The notes: generated by a model not told the origin, from the letters alone. A DNA stretch of 32,890 bases from Neochlamydia sp. AcF84 (GCF_011087585.1 NZ_VJOT01000004.1:1-32890); one strand, 5' to 3'. Counted from the stretch's first letter, positions 1-9,100 are shown. Numbers and translations are program-made.

Positions 1-1
1 A

Positions 2-409
2 AAAAAATTGATCCTGCAAGGAGGTAAGTGGCAAAAGGTAAAACTTACCCTTCAATCGAAGAAATATAGTGAAGTAATGGCTATACGTGTTAAAGAAACG
101 ATCACCAAGGCATTTTATAGACCAGGGGTTGAAAGATGGTTAATCATGGAAAAGCTAGGAAACGATCAATATAAATACTATGTTTCCAATGCCTCAAAAG
201 ATACTCCCCTCTCATGTATGGTAGAATGGATTCATGAGAGATGGAAAATCGAGCAAGGCTATCAGCAGATGAAAGAGGAGCTAGGATTAGATCACTTTGA
301 GGGGCGGTCATGGCTAGGACTCCATCATCATTTGACGTTATGTTTTATGGCTTATAGCTTCTTAACCTTACTGAAATACCAGGCAAAAGATAAAAAAAAA
401 TCTCAATGA
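2..409 (+). CDS. IS701-like transposase, C-terminal part (5' end outside window)
   Basis: This reading frame is open to the left edge, so the true start lies outside the window. The visible ~135 residues match the end of a DDE transposase of the IS701/IS4 type. An Arg-Trp-Lys-Ile-Glu-Gln-Gly-Tyr segment carries the catalytic-region Glu, and it is followed by a Lys-Glu-Glu-Leu-Gly-Leu-Asp-His-Phe-Glu-Gly motif and a Gly-Leu-His-His-His stretch typical of this family. The frame stops at a TGA (407-409) just after a run of nine A (392-400), while the expected C-terminus continues in the -1 frame to 519. The element is therefore either frameshifted and dead or expressed by slippage. The IS701 assignment rests on motif memory, not on alignment. 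Confidence 0.75.
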   Translation, partial: KKLILQGGKWQKVKLTLQSKKYSEVMAIRVKETITKAFYRPGVERWLIMEKLGNDQYKYYVSNASKDTPLSCMVEWIHERWKIEQGYQQMKEELGLDHFEGRSWLGLHHHLTLCFMAYSFLTLLKYQAKDKKKSQ

Positions 410-519
410 CTCTGCCTCAAGTCAGAAGATTAATTAACAGCTTATTTTGCATTACTATTTGCCCTTTTTGCCAAGCTATTCATGACTCATCCAAAAGGCT
501 ATTTTTTGATACCTCTTAA
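406..519 (+). other. Out-of-frame C-terminal tail of the IS701-like transposase
   Basis: The frame starting at 406 encodes about 37 residues (Thr-Leu-Pro-Gln-Val-Arg-Arg-Leu ... Cys-Pro-Phe-Cys) and stops at 517-519. A Leu-Pro-x-Val/Ile-Arg-Arg-Leu stretch followed by a Cys-Pro-x-Cys pair is what I expect at the end of IS701-family transposases, so this is the natural continuation of the preceding frame. The switch needs one -1 step in the A9 run at 392-400. I see no obvious downstream stem that would mark a programmed frameshift, so a simple indel is equally likely. From 520 to the end of cyoE at 808 I see no gene; the right end of the IS probably lies in that stretch but I could not place its terminal repeat. 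Confidence 0.55.
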
Positions 520-807
520 ACCTAACGAAGTAGTACTATTTACACCTTTAAAAAAGCAAGGAGATAAACCTAAAATCGCGAAGGTAAATTTTTTTTGGCT
601 ATTTCTTTGATTTAGCATTAATGGATTCTTTTATAGTTTTTAGGCTTGAATCTTAAAATAAATTCTTAGTTACTGTTAATACTGTCTATCTATTCTTGCT
701 ATTTGCTAGCGAAAAATGCTGTGGAAATGATTATCTTGATTCTTAAACTCTTTTACAAGATAGCCAAGCAGAGCCATCAGGTTGATTAGCCAACCACCTG
801 ATTCTTT

Positions 808-1659
808 TTAAACCCTATCGATAGCCATCATGAAACATTCGACCATAATGACTACAATTGAAAATAAAAACATTTGGCGGGCCCATCGTTTGTCATTATC
901 ACTTTTAAAACCTTTTAAACATAATACATACCACATTAACCCCATCAGGACAGCCACGGTTAAATAGGCATAGCCGGTATACCCCATGAACGTTAACATG
1001 ACAGTCGCCCCGATAAAAGCTATGATATATAACCACATTTGTATTTTGGTCGTGTGTATACCTTTTTCAAGCGGTAAAACTGGGATGGAGGCGGCAGCAT
1101 AATCCTCTAGGCGATAGAGAGTAATTGCAAAGAAATGGGGCATTTGCCATAGGACCATAATGGTAAATAGGAGGAAAGCACCTAAGTCTAATTGATTGCT
1201 GACCGCGCAATAACCCACCACGGGAGGGACACCTCCTGCTAGACTTCCTATCACCGTGCCATAAGAAGATCTATATTTCGATAGGCCATATACGACTACA
1301 TAGAATAAAAAACCTGTTAGAGCAATCATGGCTGTCAAAAAATTAACATATAAAGCTAACATGCCCATTCCTAACAAACCAAGAAAAGTACCAAATAGGA
1401 GCGCGTTTTGTTCAGAGACTAGCCCCTTAACAAGCGCTCGATTTTTAGTCCTTGCCATTTTCTTATCTATCTCTCGATCCATATAGTTGTTAAATACGCA
1501 TGCCGAGGCAATCACTAAAGATAGACCTATAAGAGTCAAGCAAAACAACCAGAAGTTAAAAGGTCCTTTTGAAGCAAGCATAAAGCCGCCAAAAGTTGTT
1601 ACCGCATTACCTGCTATGATGCCAGGTTTAGTCAACATGTAATAAGTTTTAATGGTCAT
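808..1659 (-). CDS. cyoE: Protoheme IX farnesyltransferase (heme O synthase)
   Basis: An integral-membrane UbiA-superfamily prenyltransferase of 283 residues. It adds a farnesyl group to heme b to give the heme O of the bo3 oxidase. The first Asp-rich motif is visible as Asn-Asn-Tyr-Met-Asp-Arg-Glu-Ile-Asp-Lys, followed by Arg-Thr-Lys-Asn-Arg. The second conserved region, Tyr-Arg-Leu-Glu-Asp-Tyr-x-Ala-Ala-x-Ile-Pro-Val-Leu-Pro, matches the CyoE/CtaB subfamily rather than UbiA itself. Length is normal (E. coli about 296), with about seven to nine hydrophobic segments. It is the last gene of the cyo operon, 49 bp after cyoD, and only a weak Shine-Dalgarno (AAGG about 12 nt upstream) precedes its ATG. 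The family call is secure from the motifs and from the operon. Confidence 0.95.
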   Translation of the reverse strand: MTIKTYYMLTKPGIIAGNAVTTFGGFMLASKGPFNFWLFCLTLIGLSLVIASACVFNNYMDREIDKKMARTKNRALVKGLVSEQNALLFGTFLGLLGMGMLALYVNFLTAMIALTGFLFYVVVYGLSKYRSSYGTVIGSLAGGVPPVVGYCAVSNQLDLGAFLLFTIMVLWQMPHFFAITLYRLEDYAAASIPVLPLEKGIHTTKIQMWLYIIAFIGATVMLTFMGYTGYAYLTVAVLMGLMWYVLCLKGFKSDNDKRWARQMFLFSIVVIMVECFMMAIDRV

Positions 1660-1708
1660 CGTCTTAAATAGCCTTATGATTTAATCCTGGAGGTTATAGC
1701 CATATTTT

Positions 1709-2074
1709 CTATTCGCTGGGGTGAAACATCGCTTGCATAGACATCAATCTTTCATCTAAATCATTCATAATCCATAGCGAGCCGACTACTAAAATGGCAA
1801 TCACCGCTATCATAAAAGTTAAAGCCACTAGATTCCAGTGGGGCTTGGCCTCTTCCTTAAGGTGAAGAAAAAATAAAAGCTGAATTAAAGCTTGCATGCC
1901 CCCTAAGCTAACCAGGACAAGAACTAAAATTTTACCGGTGAATAAATGCTCCTGGACAGCTATATAGGCAGCTAAAGTCAATACGATGGATAAAACAAAG
2001 CCTATTCCATAGGATTTAAAGCTTCCATGCCTAGAAGCTTGCGTAGTTTTTATAGGATAAAGATTATCTTTCAT
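1709..2074 (-). CDS. cyoD: Cytochrome bo3 quinol oxidase subunit IV
   Basis: A small membrane protein of 121 residues with three predicted transmembrane helices, the last followed by a short tail. This is the size and layout of CyoD, the non-catalytic subunit IV that stabilises assembly of the CuB site in CyoB. The conserved feature is a Leu-Phe-Phe-Leu-His-Leu stretch at the end of helix 2, as in the COX4 prokaryotic family. It starts one nucleotide after the cyoC stop, and its ribosome binding site (GGGAG) lies inside the last codons of cyoC, which suggests translational coupling. Identification relies on the family pattern and on its place between cyoC and cyoE. Confidence 0.92.
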   Translation of the reverse strand: MKDNLYPIKTTQASRHGSFKSYGIGFVLSIVLTLAAYIAVQEHLFTGKILVLVLVSLGGMQALIQLLFFLHLKEEAKPHWNLVALTFMIAVIAILVVGSLWIMNDLDERLMSMQAMFHPSE

Positions 2075-2075
2075 G

Positions 2076-2684
2076 TTACTGCGCTCCCATTAAGTAGACA
2101 AAGGTGAAGATAAAAATCCATATAATATCTAAAAAATGCCAAAACATGCTAAAGCAAGCTAATCGCCTAAGCGTATTTGCGCTCAAACCCCGCGACAAAA
2201 TTTGCATTCCCAGGACTACTATCCATAGTAAGCCTGCTAGAATATGCAAGCCATGGGTACTAACCAAGGTGAAATAGGCTGAAAGGAAAGCACTTTTTTG
2301 CCAGCTATGTCCCTCCTGGATAAGATAGTTAAATTCCATTATTTCCAGGATCAAAAAGGATAGCCCTAATAAAAATGTTAAGCTTAAATAGCTTAACACC
2401 TTATTTTTTTCTTGGCGGTGAGCCGCTAACATAACCAATCCGCTGGTAAAGCTGCTGGTTAATAAGATAAGAGTTTCTATCAAAGCAAAGGTAGGGCTAA
2501 ACAATTGACCAGCAGAAGGTCCACCATATGTACTATTGTGCAGCACGGCATAGGTAGCAAAAAAGGTGGCAAACAAAATGCAGTCGGTCATTAAGTAGAT
2601 CCAAAAGCCAAAGAGCGTTTTAGCAGAGGTGGCTTGAGAAGAATCCGCATGATTGATGGATGAAAGCGTCGTTAAATCTGTCAT
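2076..2684 (-). CDS. cyoC: Cytochrome bo3 quinol oxidase subunit III
   Basis: A heme-copper oxidase subunit III of 202 residues with five transmembrane segments, the bacterial quinol-oxidase form (E. coli CyoC is 204). Diagnostic stretches are Phe-Gly-Phe-Trp-x-Tyr-Leu-Met-Thr-Asp near residue 25, Ser-Thr-His-Gly-Leu-His-Ile-Leu-Ala-Gly near 143-152, and the Trp-His-Phe-Leu-Asp-x-x-Trp-Ile segment close to the C-terminus. It contains no metal ligands and supports CyoB in the inner membrane. A strong Shine-Dalgarno (AGGGGA) lies 5 nt before the ATG, and the gene begins 2 nt after cyoB ends, so the genes are co-transcribed. Confidence 0.95.
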   Translation of the reverse strand: MTDLTTLSSINHADSSQATSAKTLFGFWIYLMTDCILFATFFATYAVLHNSTYGGPSAGQLFSPTFALIETLILLTSSFTSGLVMLAAHRQEKNKVLSYLSLTFLLGLSFLILEIMEFNYLIQEGHSWQKSAFLSAYFTLVSTHGLHILAGLLWIVVLGMQILSRGLSANTLRRLACFSMFWHFLDIIWIFIFTFVYLMGAQ

Positions 2685-2686
2685 AG

Positions 2687-4651
2687 CTATCCCCTACTCC
2701 TGGCATGTGCTAGCTCTATTTTTTCTACCTCTGCAGCTGATAGGTAGTAGTCGGTATTATCATCTAAGAGACGTATAAGGGTGCCTATTATAGTGCCTAG
2801 CAAGCTCAAGAGAGCAAGCCACCAAATATGCCAAATAACTGCAAAGCCAAAGAGGAGGCTAAAGCTAGCCACATAGATACCCATTGCAGAGTTTTTAGGC
2901 AGATGAATATCTTGATAACAAGGCTTCTTTGCATCCAGCACATGCGCCTGTTTTTTAGCCCAATAAGGATCGCGTTCGTTCACTTCAGGGATCATAGCAA
3001 AATTATAAAGGGGGGGAGGAGAGGAAGTGGACCATTCCAGTGTTCTTCCATTCCAGGGATCGTTACCTACCCTATTTTGTTTACGCTGGATCACACCTAC
3101 CATAAGTTGTAAAAATTGGAGAAAAGCACCACCGATAATGATGCAAACGCCTACCCCGGCAATCACAAATAAAGGATGCCAGCCGGTGGCCTCCTCATAA
3201 TGATTTAAACGGCGGGTGGCCCCCATTAAGCCAATGAGATAGAGCGGCATGAAGGCCAAGAAAAAACCTATAATCCAACACCAAAAAGCATACCTCCCCA
3301 ACTTTTCATGCAATTTGAACCCTAAAAATTTAGGAAGCCAATAAGCAAGGCCAGCAAAAAAAGCAAATAAGACGCCCCCAATGACCATGGAATGAAAATG
3401 GGCTACCAAAAATAAGCTATTATGCACTTGGAAATCAGCGGCGGGCACAGACATTAACACACCTGTCATGCCTCCACTCGTAAAAATGACTACGAAACCT
3501 AAAAACCAAAGCATAGGCCGTGAAAATTGAATACGTCCTCTACACATAGTAAATAGCCAGTTGAAGATTTTCACGCCCGTGGGAATGGCAACAAGCATGG
3601 TCATAATGCCAAAGAAGGCGTTAACATTGGCGCCTGCTCCCATCGTAAAAAAATGATGCAGCCACACGATAAAAGATAGAAAAGTAATGGAAGCTAGCGC
3701 CCATACCATGGAGGTATAACCAAATAAGCGCTTATGTGAAAAAGTTGCCACAACTTCTGAGAAAATTCCAAAACCTGGTAACATGAGAATATAAACTTCG
3801 GGGTGCCCCCAGGCCCAGATGAGGTTGATATACATCATAGGATTGCCTCCAAAATCTGCCGTGAAAAAATGGGTTCCTACGGTACGATCTAAGCTCAACA
3901 TGCCAAGGGTAGCTGTTAAAATTGGGAAAGCAAAAATGACTAAAACCATGCTATTTAAAGCACTCCAGGTAAATAAAGGCATTTTCATCAGCGTCATGCC
4001 AGGGCAACGCATCTTTAAAATAGTCACTAAGAAATTAATTCCCGAGAGCAAGCTGCCCATACCAGCAATCTGTATACTCCATATCCAGTAATCTACGCCT
4101 ACATCAGGGCTGTACTGTAGACTTGAAAGTGGTGGATAAGCTAACCATCCTGTCGCAGAGAAATTTCCTATAACAAGGGAAAGATTGACCAAAAATGCAC
4201 CTGCTGCGAACAGCCAAAAGCTCAAGGAATTCATAAAAGGAAAAGCCACATCCCGAGCGCCTATCTGTAAAGGCACGATTAAGTTCAACAAGCCGAACAC
4301 GGCTCCCATGCTCACAAAGAAAATCATGGTGGTACCATGAGCAGAGAATACTTGCTGGAAATGGGAAGGGGTCAAAAAGCCCTGCGATTCCCCTACTGCG
4401 AGTATCTGCTGAGCCCGTAACATCAAAGCATCTACCACGCCTTTGAAGAGCATTAAAAGAGAAACAATGATATACATCATGCCAATTTTTTTATGGTCCA
4501 GTGAGGTTAACCATTCATTCCAAAGCCATTTCCACCGACGGAAATAAAATAAGAGAGCCACAATCATTAAGCCAGCTATAGCCATGCCTATACCCGCACC
4601 ACTTTCAATGGGGTCGTGCTTGAAAGCTTCAAGGTTTAATTTTCCAAACAT
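2687..4651 (-). CDS. cyoB: Cytochrome bo3 quinol oxidase subunit I
   Basis: The catalytic subunit, 654 residues (E. coli CyoB 663), with about 15 membrane helices. It oxidises ubiquinol, reduces O2 to water and pumps protons. All metal and heme ligands are visible: the low-spin heme His at 105 (Ser-Ala-His-Gly), the CuB His with its cross-linked Tyr in Trp-Gly-His-Pro-Glu-Val-Tyr, the CuB pair in Trp-Leu-His-His-Phe-Phe, and the paired heme ligands in Val-Ala-His-Phe-His. The D-channel Asp (Gly-Ala-Arg-Asp-Val-Ala-Phe-Pro) and the K-channel Lys (Pro-Thr-Gly-Val-Lys) are kept. In the quinol site, Asp74, His97 and Gln100 match E. coli D75, H98 and Q101, but Lys70 replaces Arg71. The gene starts 39 bp after cyoA. 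Confidence 0.97.
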   Translation of the reverse strand: MFGKLNLEAFKHDPIESGAGIGMAIAGLMIVALLFYFRRWKWLWNEWLTSLDHKKIGMMYIIVSLLMLFKGVVDALMLRAQQILAVGESQGFLTPSHFQQVFSAHGTTMIFFVSMGAVFGLLNLIVPLQIGARDVAFPFMNSLSFWLFAAGAFLVNLSLVIGNFSATGWLAYPPLSSLQYSPDVGVDYWIWSIQIAGMGSLLSGINFLVTILKMRCPGMTLMKMPLFTWSALNSMVLVIFAFPILTATLGMLSLDRTVGTHFFTADFGGNPMMYINLIWAWGHPEVYILMLPGFGIFSEVVATFSHKRLFGYTSMVWALASITFLSFIVWLHHFFTMGAGANVNAFFGIMTMLVAIPTGVKIFNWLFTMCRGRIQFSRPMLWFLGFVVIFTSGGMTGVLMSVPAADFQVHNSLFLVAHFHSMVIGGVLFAFFAGLAYWLPKFLGFKLHEKLGRYAFWCWIIGFFLAFMPLYLIGLMGATRRLNHYEEATGWHPLFVIAGVGVCIIIGGAFLQFLQLMVGVIQRKQNRVGNDPWNGRTLEWSTSSPPPLYNFAMIPEVNERDPYWAKKQAHVLDAKKPCYQDIHLPKNSAMGIYVASFSLLFGFAVIWHIWWLALLSLLGTIIGTLIRLLDDNTDYYLSAAEVEKIELAHARSRG

Positions 4652-4690
4652 GTCATTTCCCTATATGGATTAAGATCAAATACTTACTAA

Positions 4691-5587
4691 TTATTCTAAA
4701 GAGGCATCGCTTTTGCTTGGATTTGAGCCCATGGGCATCATGTAGCTCATAAGGATCCAATCAAACAAATTTTCTTTTTGCAAAATATAGGTCTCTGCGG
4801 AGGAATTCTGAGTGGGTAGGATTAATTTTTTATACTCGTTTAAGCTAAGTTGCTTAGGTGATTGCTTTGCTTTTTCTACCCATTGCTCGAAATCTTCGGA
4901 TGAAGTGGCCTTAGCCGTAAATTTCATGCCAGCAAAGCCTTCTCCACTAAAGTTTGCAGAAGAGCCTCTAAAGCTGCCTAGCTCATGCGCTATAAGATGT
5001 AGCTTTGCTTTCATGCCGGGCATCGCATACACTTGCCCGCCCAGTTGCGGGATCCAAAATGCATTCATAGGAGCGTCAGCAGTGACTTCGAAATTAAGGG
5101 GTGTGTCTTTGGGAAACTGAAGAAAGTTTACCGTAGCAATTTTCTGCTCAGGATAGATAAATAGCCATTTCCACTGTAGAGCTACAGCTTGTATAGTCAG
5201 AGGCTTAGCGCTTGCCTGTAGCGGCTTGAAAGGATCTAATTCAAAACTACTTTTCCAAGTGATAACCGAAAGGACCAGAACAATTACAAAAGGAATTGCC
5301 CACCAGATAAACTCAACAAAATGGCTGTGATCCCAATCGGGTGTATATTTTGCTTTGGAGTTGCTGGCTCTATAGCGGCAAGCAATAACAATCATCAAGA
5401 TAAATACTGGAATAACCACAATCAACATCAGAAGAGTAGCTTGAATGATTAAGTCCAGTTCTCTTTGAGCGATCGCTCCTTTGGGATTGAGCACAGCGAT
5501 ATCGCTAGTATGCACAAACCATCCTACTACGAGGAAGATGGCAAGAAGAGAAACAATAAAAAAGGCTGATTTGTAGATTTTGTTCAT
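4691..5587 (-). CDS. cyoA: Cytochrome bo3 quinol oxidase subunit II
   Basis: Subunit II of the quinol oxidase: an N-terminal signal/anchor helix, a second membrane helix around residues 45-70, then a periplasmic cupredoxin domain. The Cu-A ligands (His-Cys-x3-Cys) are absent, as expected for a quinol rather than a cytochrome c oxidase. Conserved blocks include Leu-Gln-Trp-Lys-Trp-Leu-Phe-Ile-Tyr-Pro, Met-Asn-Ala-Phe-Trp-Ile-Pro-Gln-Leu-Gly and Gly-x-Gly-Phe-x-Gly-Met-Lys-Phe. An in-frame TTG exists at 5596, but AGGA is well placed only for the ATG at 5587, so I start there (298 residues). Unlike E. coli CyoA, no lipobox cysteine follows the first hydrophobic stretch. It is the first gene of the cyo operon. 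Confidence 0.95.
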   Translation of the reverse strand: MNKIYKSAFFIVSLLAIFLVVGWFVHTSDIAVLNPKGAIAQRELDLIIQATLLMLIVVIPVFILMIVIACRYRASNSKAKYTPDWDHSHFVEFIWWAIPFVIVLVLSVITWKSSFELDPFKPLQASAKPLTIQAVALQWKWLFIYPEQKIATVNFLQFPKDTPLNFEVTADAPMNAFWIPQLGGQVYAMPGMKAKLHLIAHELGSFRGSSANFSGEGFAGMKFTAKATSSEDFEQWVEKAKQSPKQLSLNEYKKLILPTQNSSAETYILQKENLFDWILMSYMMPMGSNPSKSDASLE

Positions 5588-6037
5588 CTTTTTCAATTCC
5601 TAAAAAGATAATAGACACCCGCTACTTTGCTGGTGCCCCTATCTATTTATTCAAATTTTTCTTTATCCTTTTATCTGAGACGAGCCACTTTGTCTAGATA
5701 AATGAAAGAATGAACAATAAATCTTTTATTTCCGAATTCAAATCAACTTTTTTTTGATGGTTAGCTATGAATAGATTAAGGAAATTTAGGCAGATGAAAC
5801 ATTTCTATCCTCTTTAAGTCTTGCTCATTGTTTTTCTACCTTAAGTTACAAGCTTATCCTTGTAATTTTCAAAAGGCTTTTCCTTACTTTCTAGAGTTTT
5901 TTTGCGCAAAAAAATCAACCAGCTTTAAATTCTTCTTTAAGAAGAAAGTACACAAAGCCAAGAAATAAAGCTTTTTTAAAGATCCAAGTCAAGCTCCCCC
6001 AAGTTTACGGTATCTTAAGCCCTGATCAGCAAAGGAT
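5588..6037. other. Non-coding gap between dps and cyoA
   Basis: No credible gene in either strand. The sequence is AT-rich with many T-runs and must hold the cyoABCDE promoter on the minus strand. TATTAT lies on the minus strand shortly upstream of cyoA, but no matching -35 sits at proper spacing, so no promoter is called. The end of dps is at the right border, so a terminator for dps could also lie here; I saw no convincing hairpin with a U-run. Confidence 0.5.
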
Positions 6038-6544
6038 TTAGCTCTGTTGCGTTTCGAAAAGAAACCAGGCTCGCCGCTCGGCCTCGTCGATATAAACTTC
6101 AAGAATGCTGGTCGTAGCCACATCTTGGTACTCTTGACAAACTTTATGGGCAGCAAGCATGCGAGCAGCCAAGTTTCTATTTTCCTCTTCTAAACGCTTA
6201 AGCATCTGGATAGCTTCAACGGATGGCTCGTCATCATCTTGCACATTTTGCAATTGACTAATCTGTTTGATAGAATGAATGGTAAGAGCTCCAAGCTTAC
6301 GCACCCTTTCTGCAAGCACATCGATCATCGTAAAGATCTGCTCGGCTTGCTCATCCATCAAGAGATGATAATCGCGAAAGTGAGGGCCAAACATATGCCA
6401 ATGATAGCTTTTTGTTTTTACATATAGAGCAAAAGCATCCGCAATTAAGGGATTGAGAACTTGAGAAATTTTATGACTTGCTTCTGTTTGGAGATGAGTG
6501 GATACTGCCAGGGTGGAGGGGGCAGGGTTGTATGTATTTTTCAT
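6038..6544 (-). CDS. dps: Dps-family DNA-protecting ferritin
   Basis: A 168-residue Dps protein, which forms dodecamers that oxidise and store Fe(II) with H2O2 and shield DNA under stress. The inter-subunit ferroxidase signature is intact: His48 (in Tyr-His-Trp-His), His60, Asp64, Asp75 and Glu79 match E. coli H51, H63, D67, D78 and E82 in spacing. The Lys-x-x-His-Trp-x-x-x-Gly-x-x-Phe pattern and the Leu-Ala-Glu-Arg-x-x-x-Leu-Gly segment fit the family. The ATG is preceded by a strong AGGAG at 6 nt. The N-terminal tail has few positive charges (one Lys before residue 25), so direct DNA binding by a Lys-rich tail, as in E. coli, is doubtful. It is a single-gene unit divergent from phosphoglucomutase. 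Confidence 0.93.
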   Translation of the reverse strand: MKNTYNPAPSTLAVSTHLQTEASHKISQVLNPLIADAFALYVKTKSYHWHMFGPHFRDYHLLMDEQAEQIFTMIDVLAERVRKLGALTIHSIKQISQLQNVQDDDEPSVEAIQMLKRLEEENRNLAARMLAAHKVCQEYQDVATTSILEVYIDEAERRAWFLFETQQS

Positions 6545-6906
6545 GTAGGCTCCTCTAGTAAGCTTTCTGTATTCTTCAACTTAACGCAAAAAAATTTTGT
6601 AAAATCTTTATCTTTTTAACAGATAGGGTTGCTTTTTATCCTGGACACACTTTATCTACATCTTGACATTTTTGCAAGGTTACCTATAAATTTTATATAC
6701 ATAAAATATTTTAAAAGCCATATTAAGCTTCAAAGCTGGCACCCATAAGTCGCTTGGAGAATCCTTTAAACGAAAAAGGTTAAAAAGCTAATAAACTATT
6801 TTATTGGTGCGAGTTAAAATTAAAAGCCTTTCTGCAGTAAGGAATTTTGCAAGGTCTAATACAATTTTAAGCTAACATGCTATCATACAATATGAAGAGG
6901 AAATCA
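6545..6906. other. Divergent intergenic region between dps and pgm
   Basis: This stretch separates the divergently transcribed dps and pgm and must contain promoters for both. TACAAT occurs about 50 nt upstream of the chosen pgm start, but I found no good -35 at 16-18 nt from it. No gene or RNA was recognised. Confidence 0.4.
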
Positions 6907-8571
6907 ATGAGAGTCAGCCCACTAGCCGGAAAAATCAGTCCTTCTGATAAGCTTGTAAATATACCCCAACTTATCACAGCTTATTACGCTGAAAAGCCCG
7001 ATCCCCTAGACACCGCTCAACAGGTAGCTTTTGGAACATCGGGCCACCGTGGGTCTGCATTACAAAAAAGCTTCAATGAACATCATATCCTGGCTATTAG
7101 CCAAGCGATTTGCCAGTATCGCAAGCAGCAAGGGATTGATGGTCCTTTATTTCTGGGTATGGATACGCATGCGCTTTCTAAGCCAGCTTTAATGAGTGCT
7201 CTAGAGGTATTAGCAGCCAATGGAATAGAAATTTTGCTAGCTGAAGGAGAAGAGTATACACCTACGCCCGTTATCTCCCATGCTATAGTGTCTTATAACC
7301 GCCATCGCACCAAAAATTTAGCCGATGGTATCGTCATTACCCCTTCCCATAACCCCCCCAGTCAAGGTGGCATCAAATATAATCCGCCTAGCGGAGGACC
7401 TGCTGACCTTCATATTACCCAATGGATTGAAACAAAAGCCAACGAGCTAATGCGCAATGAGCTAAGAGGCCTTAAGAGAATTTCTTATGAAAAAGCTTTA
7501 AGCTTGTCTACCACTAAACGCTATAACTATCTTGAAGCCTATGTTGGCGATCTTAAAAATGTAATCAATATGGAGATTATTCAAAAATCCCAGATAAAAT
7601 TGGGAGTAGATCCACTAGGTGGAGCGGGAATTCATTATTGGGAGCCTATAGCAGAACGTTACAAGCTAAACCTTACCCTAGTTAACAAGACGATTGATCC
7701 AACCTTCCAATTTATGACTCTAGACTGGGACGGTCAAATTCGTATGGATCCCTCTTCAGCCTATGCTATGCAAGGGCTAATCAATTTAAAAAACCGCTTC
7801 GATGTCGCTTTTGCCTGCGATACAGATCACGATAGACATGGCATTGTCACTAAAAGTTCAGGCTTACTTCCCCCTAATCATTATCTCGCTGCCGCCATCT
7901 TTTATCTTTTTCAACATCGGCCTTTATGGAATCCCGGGGCAGCAATAGGCAAAACGCTCGTCAGCAGCCAAATGATTGATCGTGTGGCCACTCAATTAAA
8001 TCGAAAAATTTATGAGGTACCAGTAGGGTTTAAATGGTTTGTCGATGGGCTTCTTAATGAATCTTTAAGTTTTTGTGGCGAAGAAAGTGCTGGCGCCTCT
8101 TTTGCTCGTTTAGAGGGTAAAACCTGGACGACGGACAAAGATGGGATTATCCTATCCTTATTAGCTGCTGAAATGACGGCCAAGCAAGGTAAAGACCCAG
8201 GTGAAATTTATCAGGATTTAACCCGCGAATTTGGAAATCCTGCTTATGATAGAGTAGAAGCATCCGCCAGTCTTAAGCAAAGACAGATATTAAAAAACTT
8301 TTCTGCCTTGCAGATAGAAGCAAAGGAAATAGCAGGCGAAGCTATCCAGGGTATCTTTACTCATGCAGCAGGAAACAGTGCTGCCATAGGAGGGGTAAAG
8401 GTCGTTACCGAAAATGGATGGTTTGCTGCTCGCCCTTCAGGGACAGAAGACATTTACAAGATTTATGGAGAAAGCTTTCGAGGTCAAGAGCATCTAGAGC
8501 AAATATTAGATGAAGCCCAATCGATTGTGGGAAAAGCATTTGAAGAGGCTTATTTGCTCAAAACTCCCTAA
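6907..8571 (+). CDS. pgm: Phosphoglucomutase (alpha-D-glucose phosphate-specific)
   Basis: A 554-residue phosphohexomutase of the E. coli Pgm type that interconverts glucose-1-P and glucose-6-P, linking glycolysis to glycogen and sugar-nucleotide synthesis. Visible landmarks: the Phe-Gly-Thr-Ser-Gly-His-Arg-Gly-Ser block near the N-terminus, the catalytic phosphoserine loop Thr-Pro-Ser-His-Asn-Pro-Pro (Ser147), the metal loop Asp-Thr-Asp-His-Asp-Arg-His-Gly (Asp305/307/309), the sugar-binding Gly-Glu-Glu-Ser-Ala-Gly-Ala-Ser and the phosphate-binding Arg-Pro-Ser-Gly-Thr-Glu-Asp. Longer ATG starts exist at 6877 and 6892. The ATG at 6907 has GAAGAGGA at the right distance and gives the N-terminus seen in homologues. 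It stands alone; glgA, the glycogen synthase, is 13 kb away. Confidence 0.96.
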   Translation: MRVSPLAGKISPSDKLVNIPQLITAYYAEKPDPLDTAQQVAFGTSGHRGSALQKSFNEHHILAISQAICQYRKQQGIDGPLFLGMDTHALSKPALMSALEVLAANGIEILLAEGEEYTPTPVISHAIVSYNRHRTKNLADGIVITPSHNPPSQGGIKYNPPSGGPADLHITQWIETKANELMRNELRGLKRISYEKALSLSTTKRYNYLEAYVGDLKNVINMEIIQKSQIKLGVDPLGGAGIHYWEPIAERYKLNLTLVNKTIDPTFQFMTLDWDGQIRMDPSSAYAMQGLINLKNRFDVAFACDTDHDRHGIVTKSSGLLPPNHYLAAAIFYLFQHRPLWNPGAAIGKTLVSSQMIDRVATQLNRKIYEVPVGFKWFVDGLLNESLSFCGEESAGASFARLEGKTWTTDKDGIILSLLAAEMTAKQGKDPGEIYQDLTREFGNPAYDRVEASASLKQRQILKNFSALQIEAKEIAGEAIQGIFTHAAGNSAAIGGVKVVTENGWFAARPSGTEDIYKIYGESFRGQEHLEQILDEAQSIVGKAFEEAYLLKTP

Positions 8572-9100
8572 GAATAAAGGCCAGTAGGAAGGCCTCTATG
8601 AATATGGCTAGCTGCTTAGATGGATAGGATTGATTAAAAAGTTTTTCCTATTTTTTGCAATTTTCTATCCAGAGAGCAGCAACTTTAACTTTTTTCATGA
8701 AAAAAAGCGTAAAAAAGCTACTCTGATTAGCCTATTGAATACAAGCTAGGCTTCAAAGCATTCCTTTTAGCCTATTGAATACAAGCTAGGCTTCAAAGCA
8801 TTCCTTAAAGAAAGGCTCAAAGATCAGGACTTTTAAGAGAGAGTTATAGATATGATAAAAAACACTCTTTTCTTAAGCTTCACTTTATCGTGAGCATGTT
8901 TAGGATTTTAACCCTCCCAGCGAGCTTGCCGCTTGCTAGCGCGTTGATTACTCAGCAGGTGCTTGCATGCCAGATCACTGGAAATACGATTGATATTTTT
9001 ACTTGATAATTTTTTGCTTATGAAACACATTTATTAATATTAAAAATTATATCTAGATAACTAGCTCTTAGAGCTTTGTTTTGCCTTTCTTAAACGATGG
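8572..9100. other. Gene-poor gap with tandem repeat
   Basis: Besides the 40-bp tandem duplication listed separately, no supported gene is present. A short frame of 37 codons beginning at an ATG near 8895 has a hydrophobic composition but no family resemblance and no ribosome binding site, so it is not called. The region just after pgm has a 5-bp GGCC-type hairpin without a U-run, too weak to call a terminator. Confidence 0.4.
8727..8806. repeat. Perfect 40-bp tandem duplication
   Basis: Two head-to-tail copies of the same 40 bp (8727-8766 and 8767-8806) are identical at every base. Each copy contains the inverted pair AGCCTA ... TAGGCT around a 12-nt loop, so the transcript could form two successive hairpins. 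No open frame spans it. The exact identity suggests a recent duplication or selection to keep it. Confidence 0.9.

Noticed and set aside
2828-4091. Plus-strand ORFs antisense to cyoB
   Set aside because: Shadows of the well-supported cyoB coding strand, with no protein-family features.
8895-9006. 37-codon ORF with hydrophobic, signal-like composition
   Set aside because: No Shine-Dalgarno, no family resemblance, too short in AT-rich non-coding DNA.
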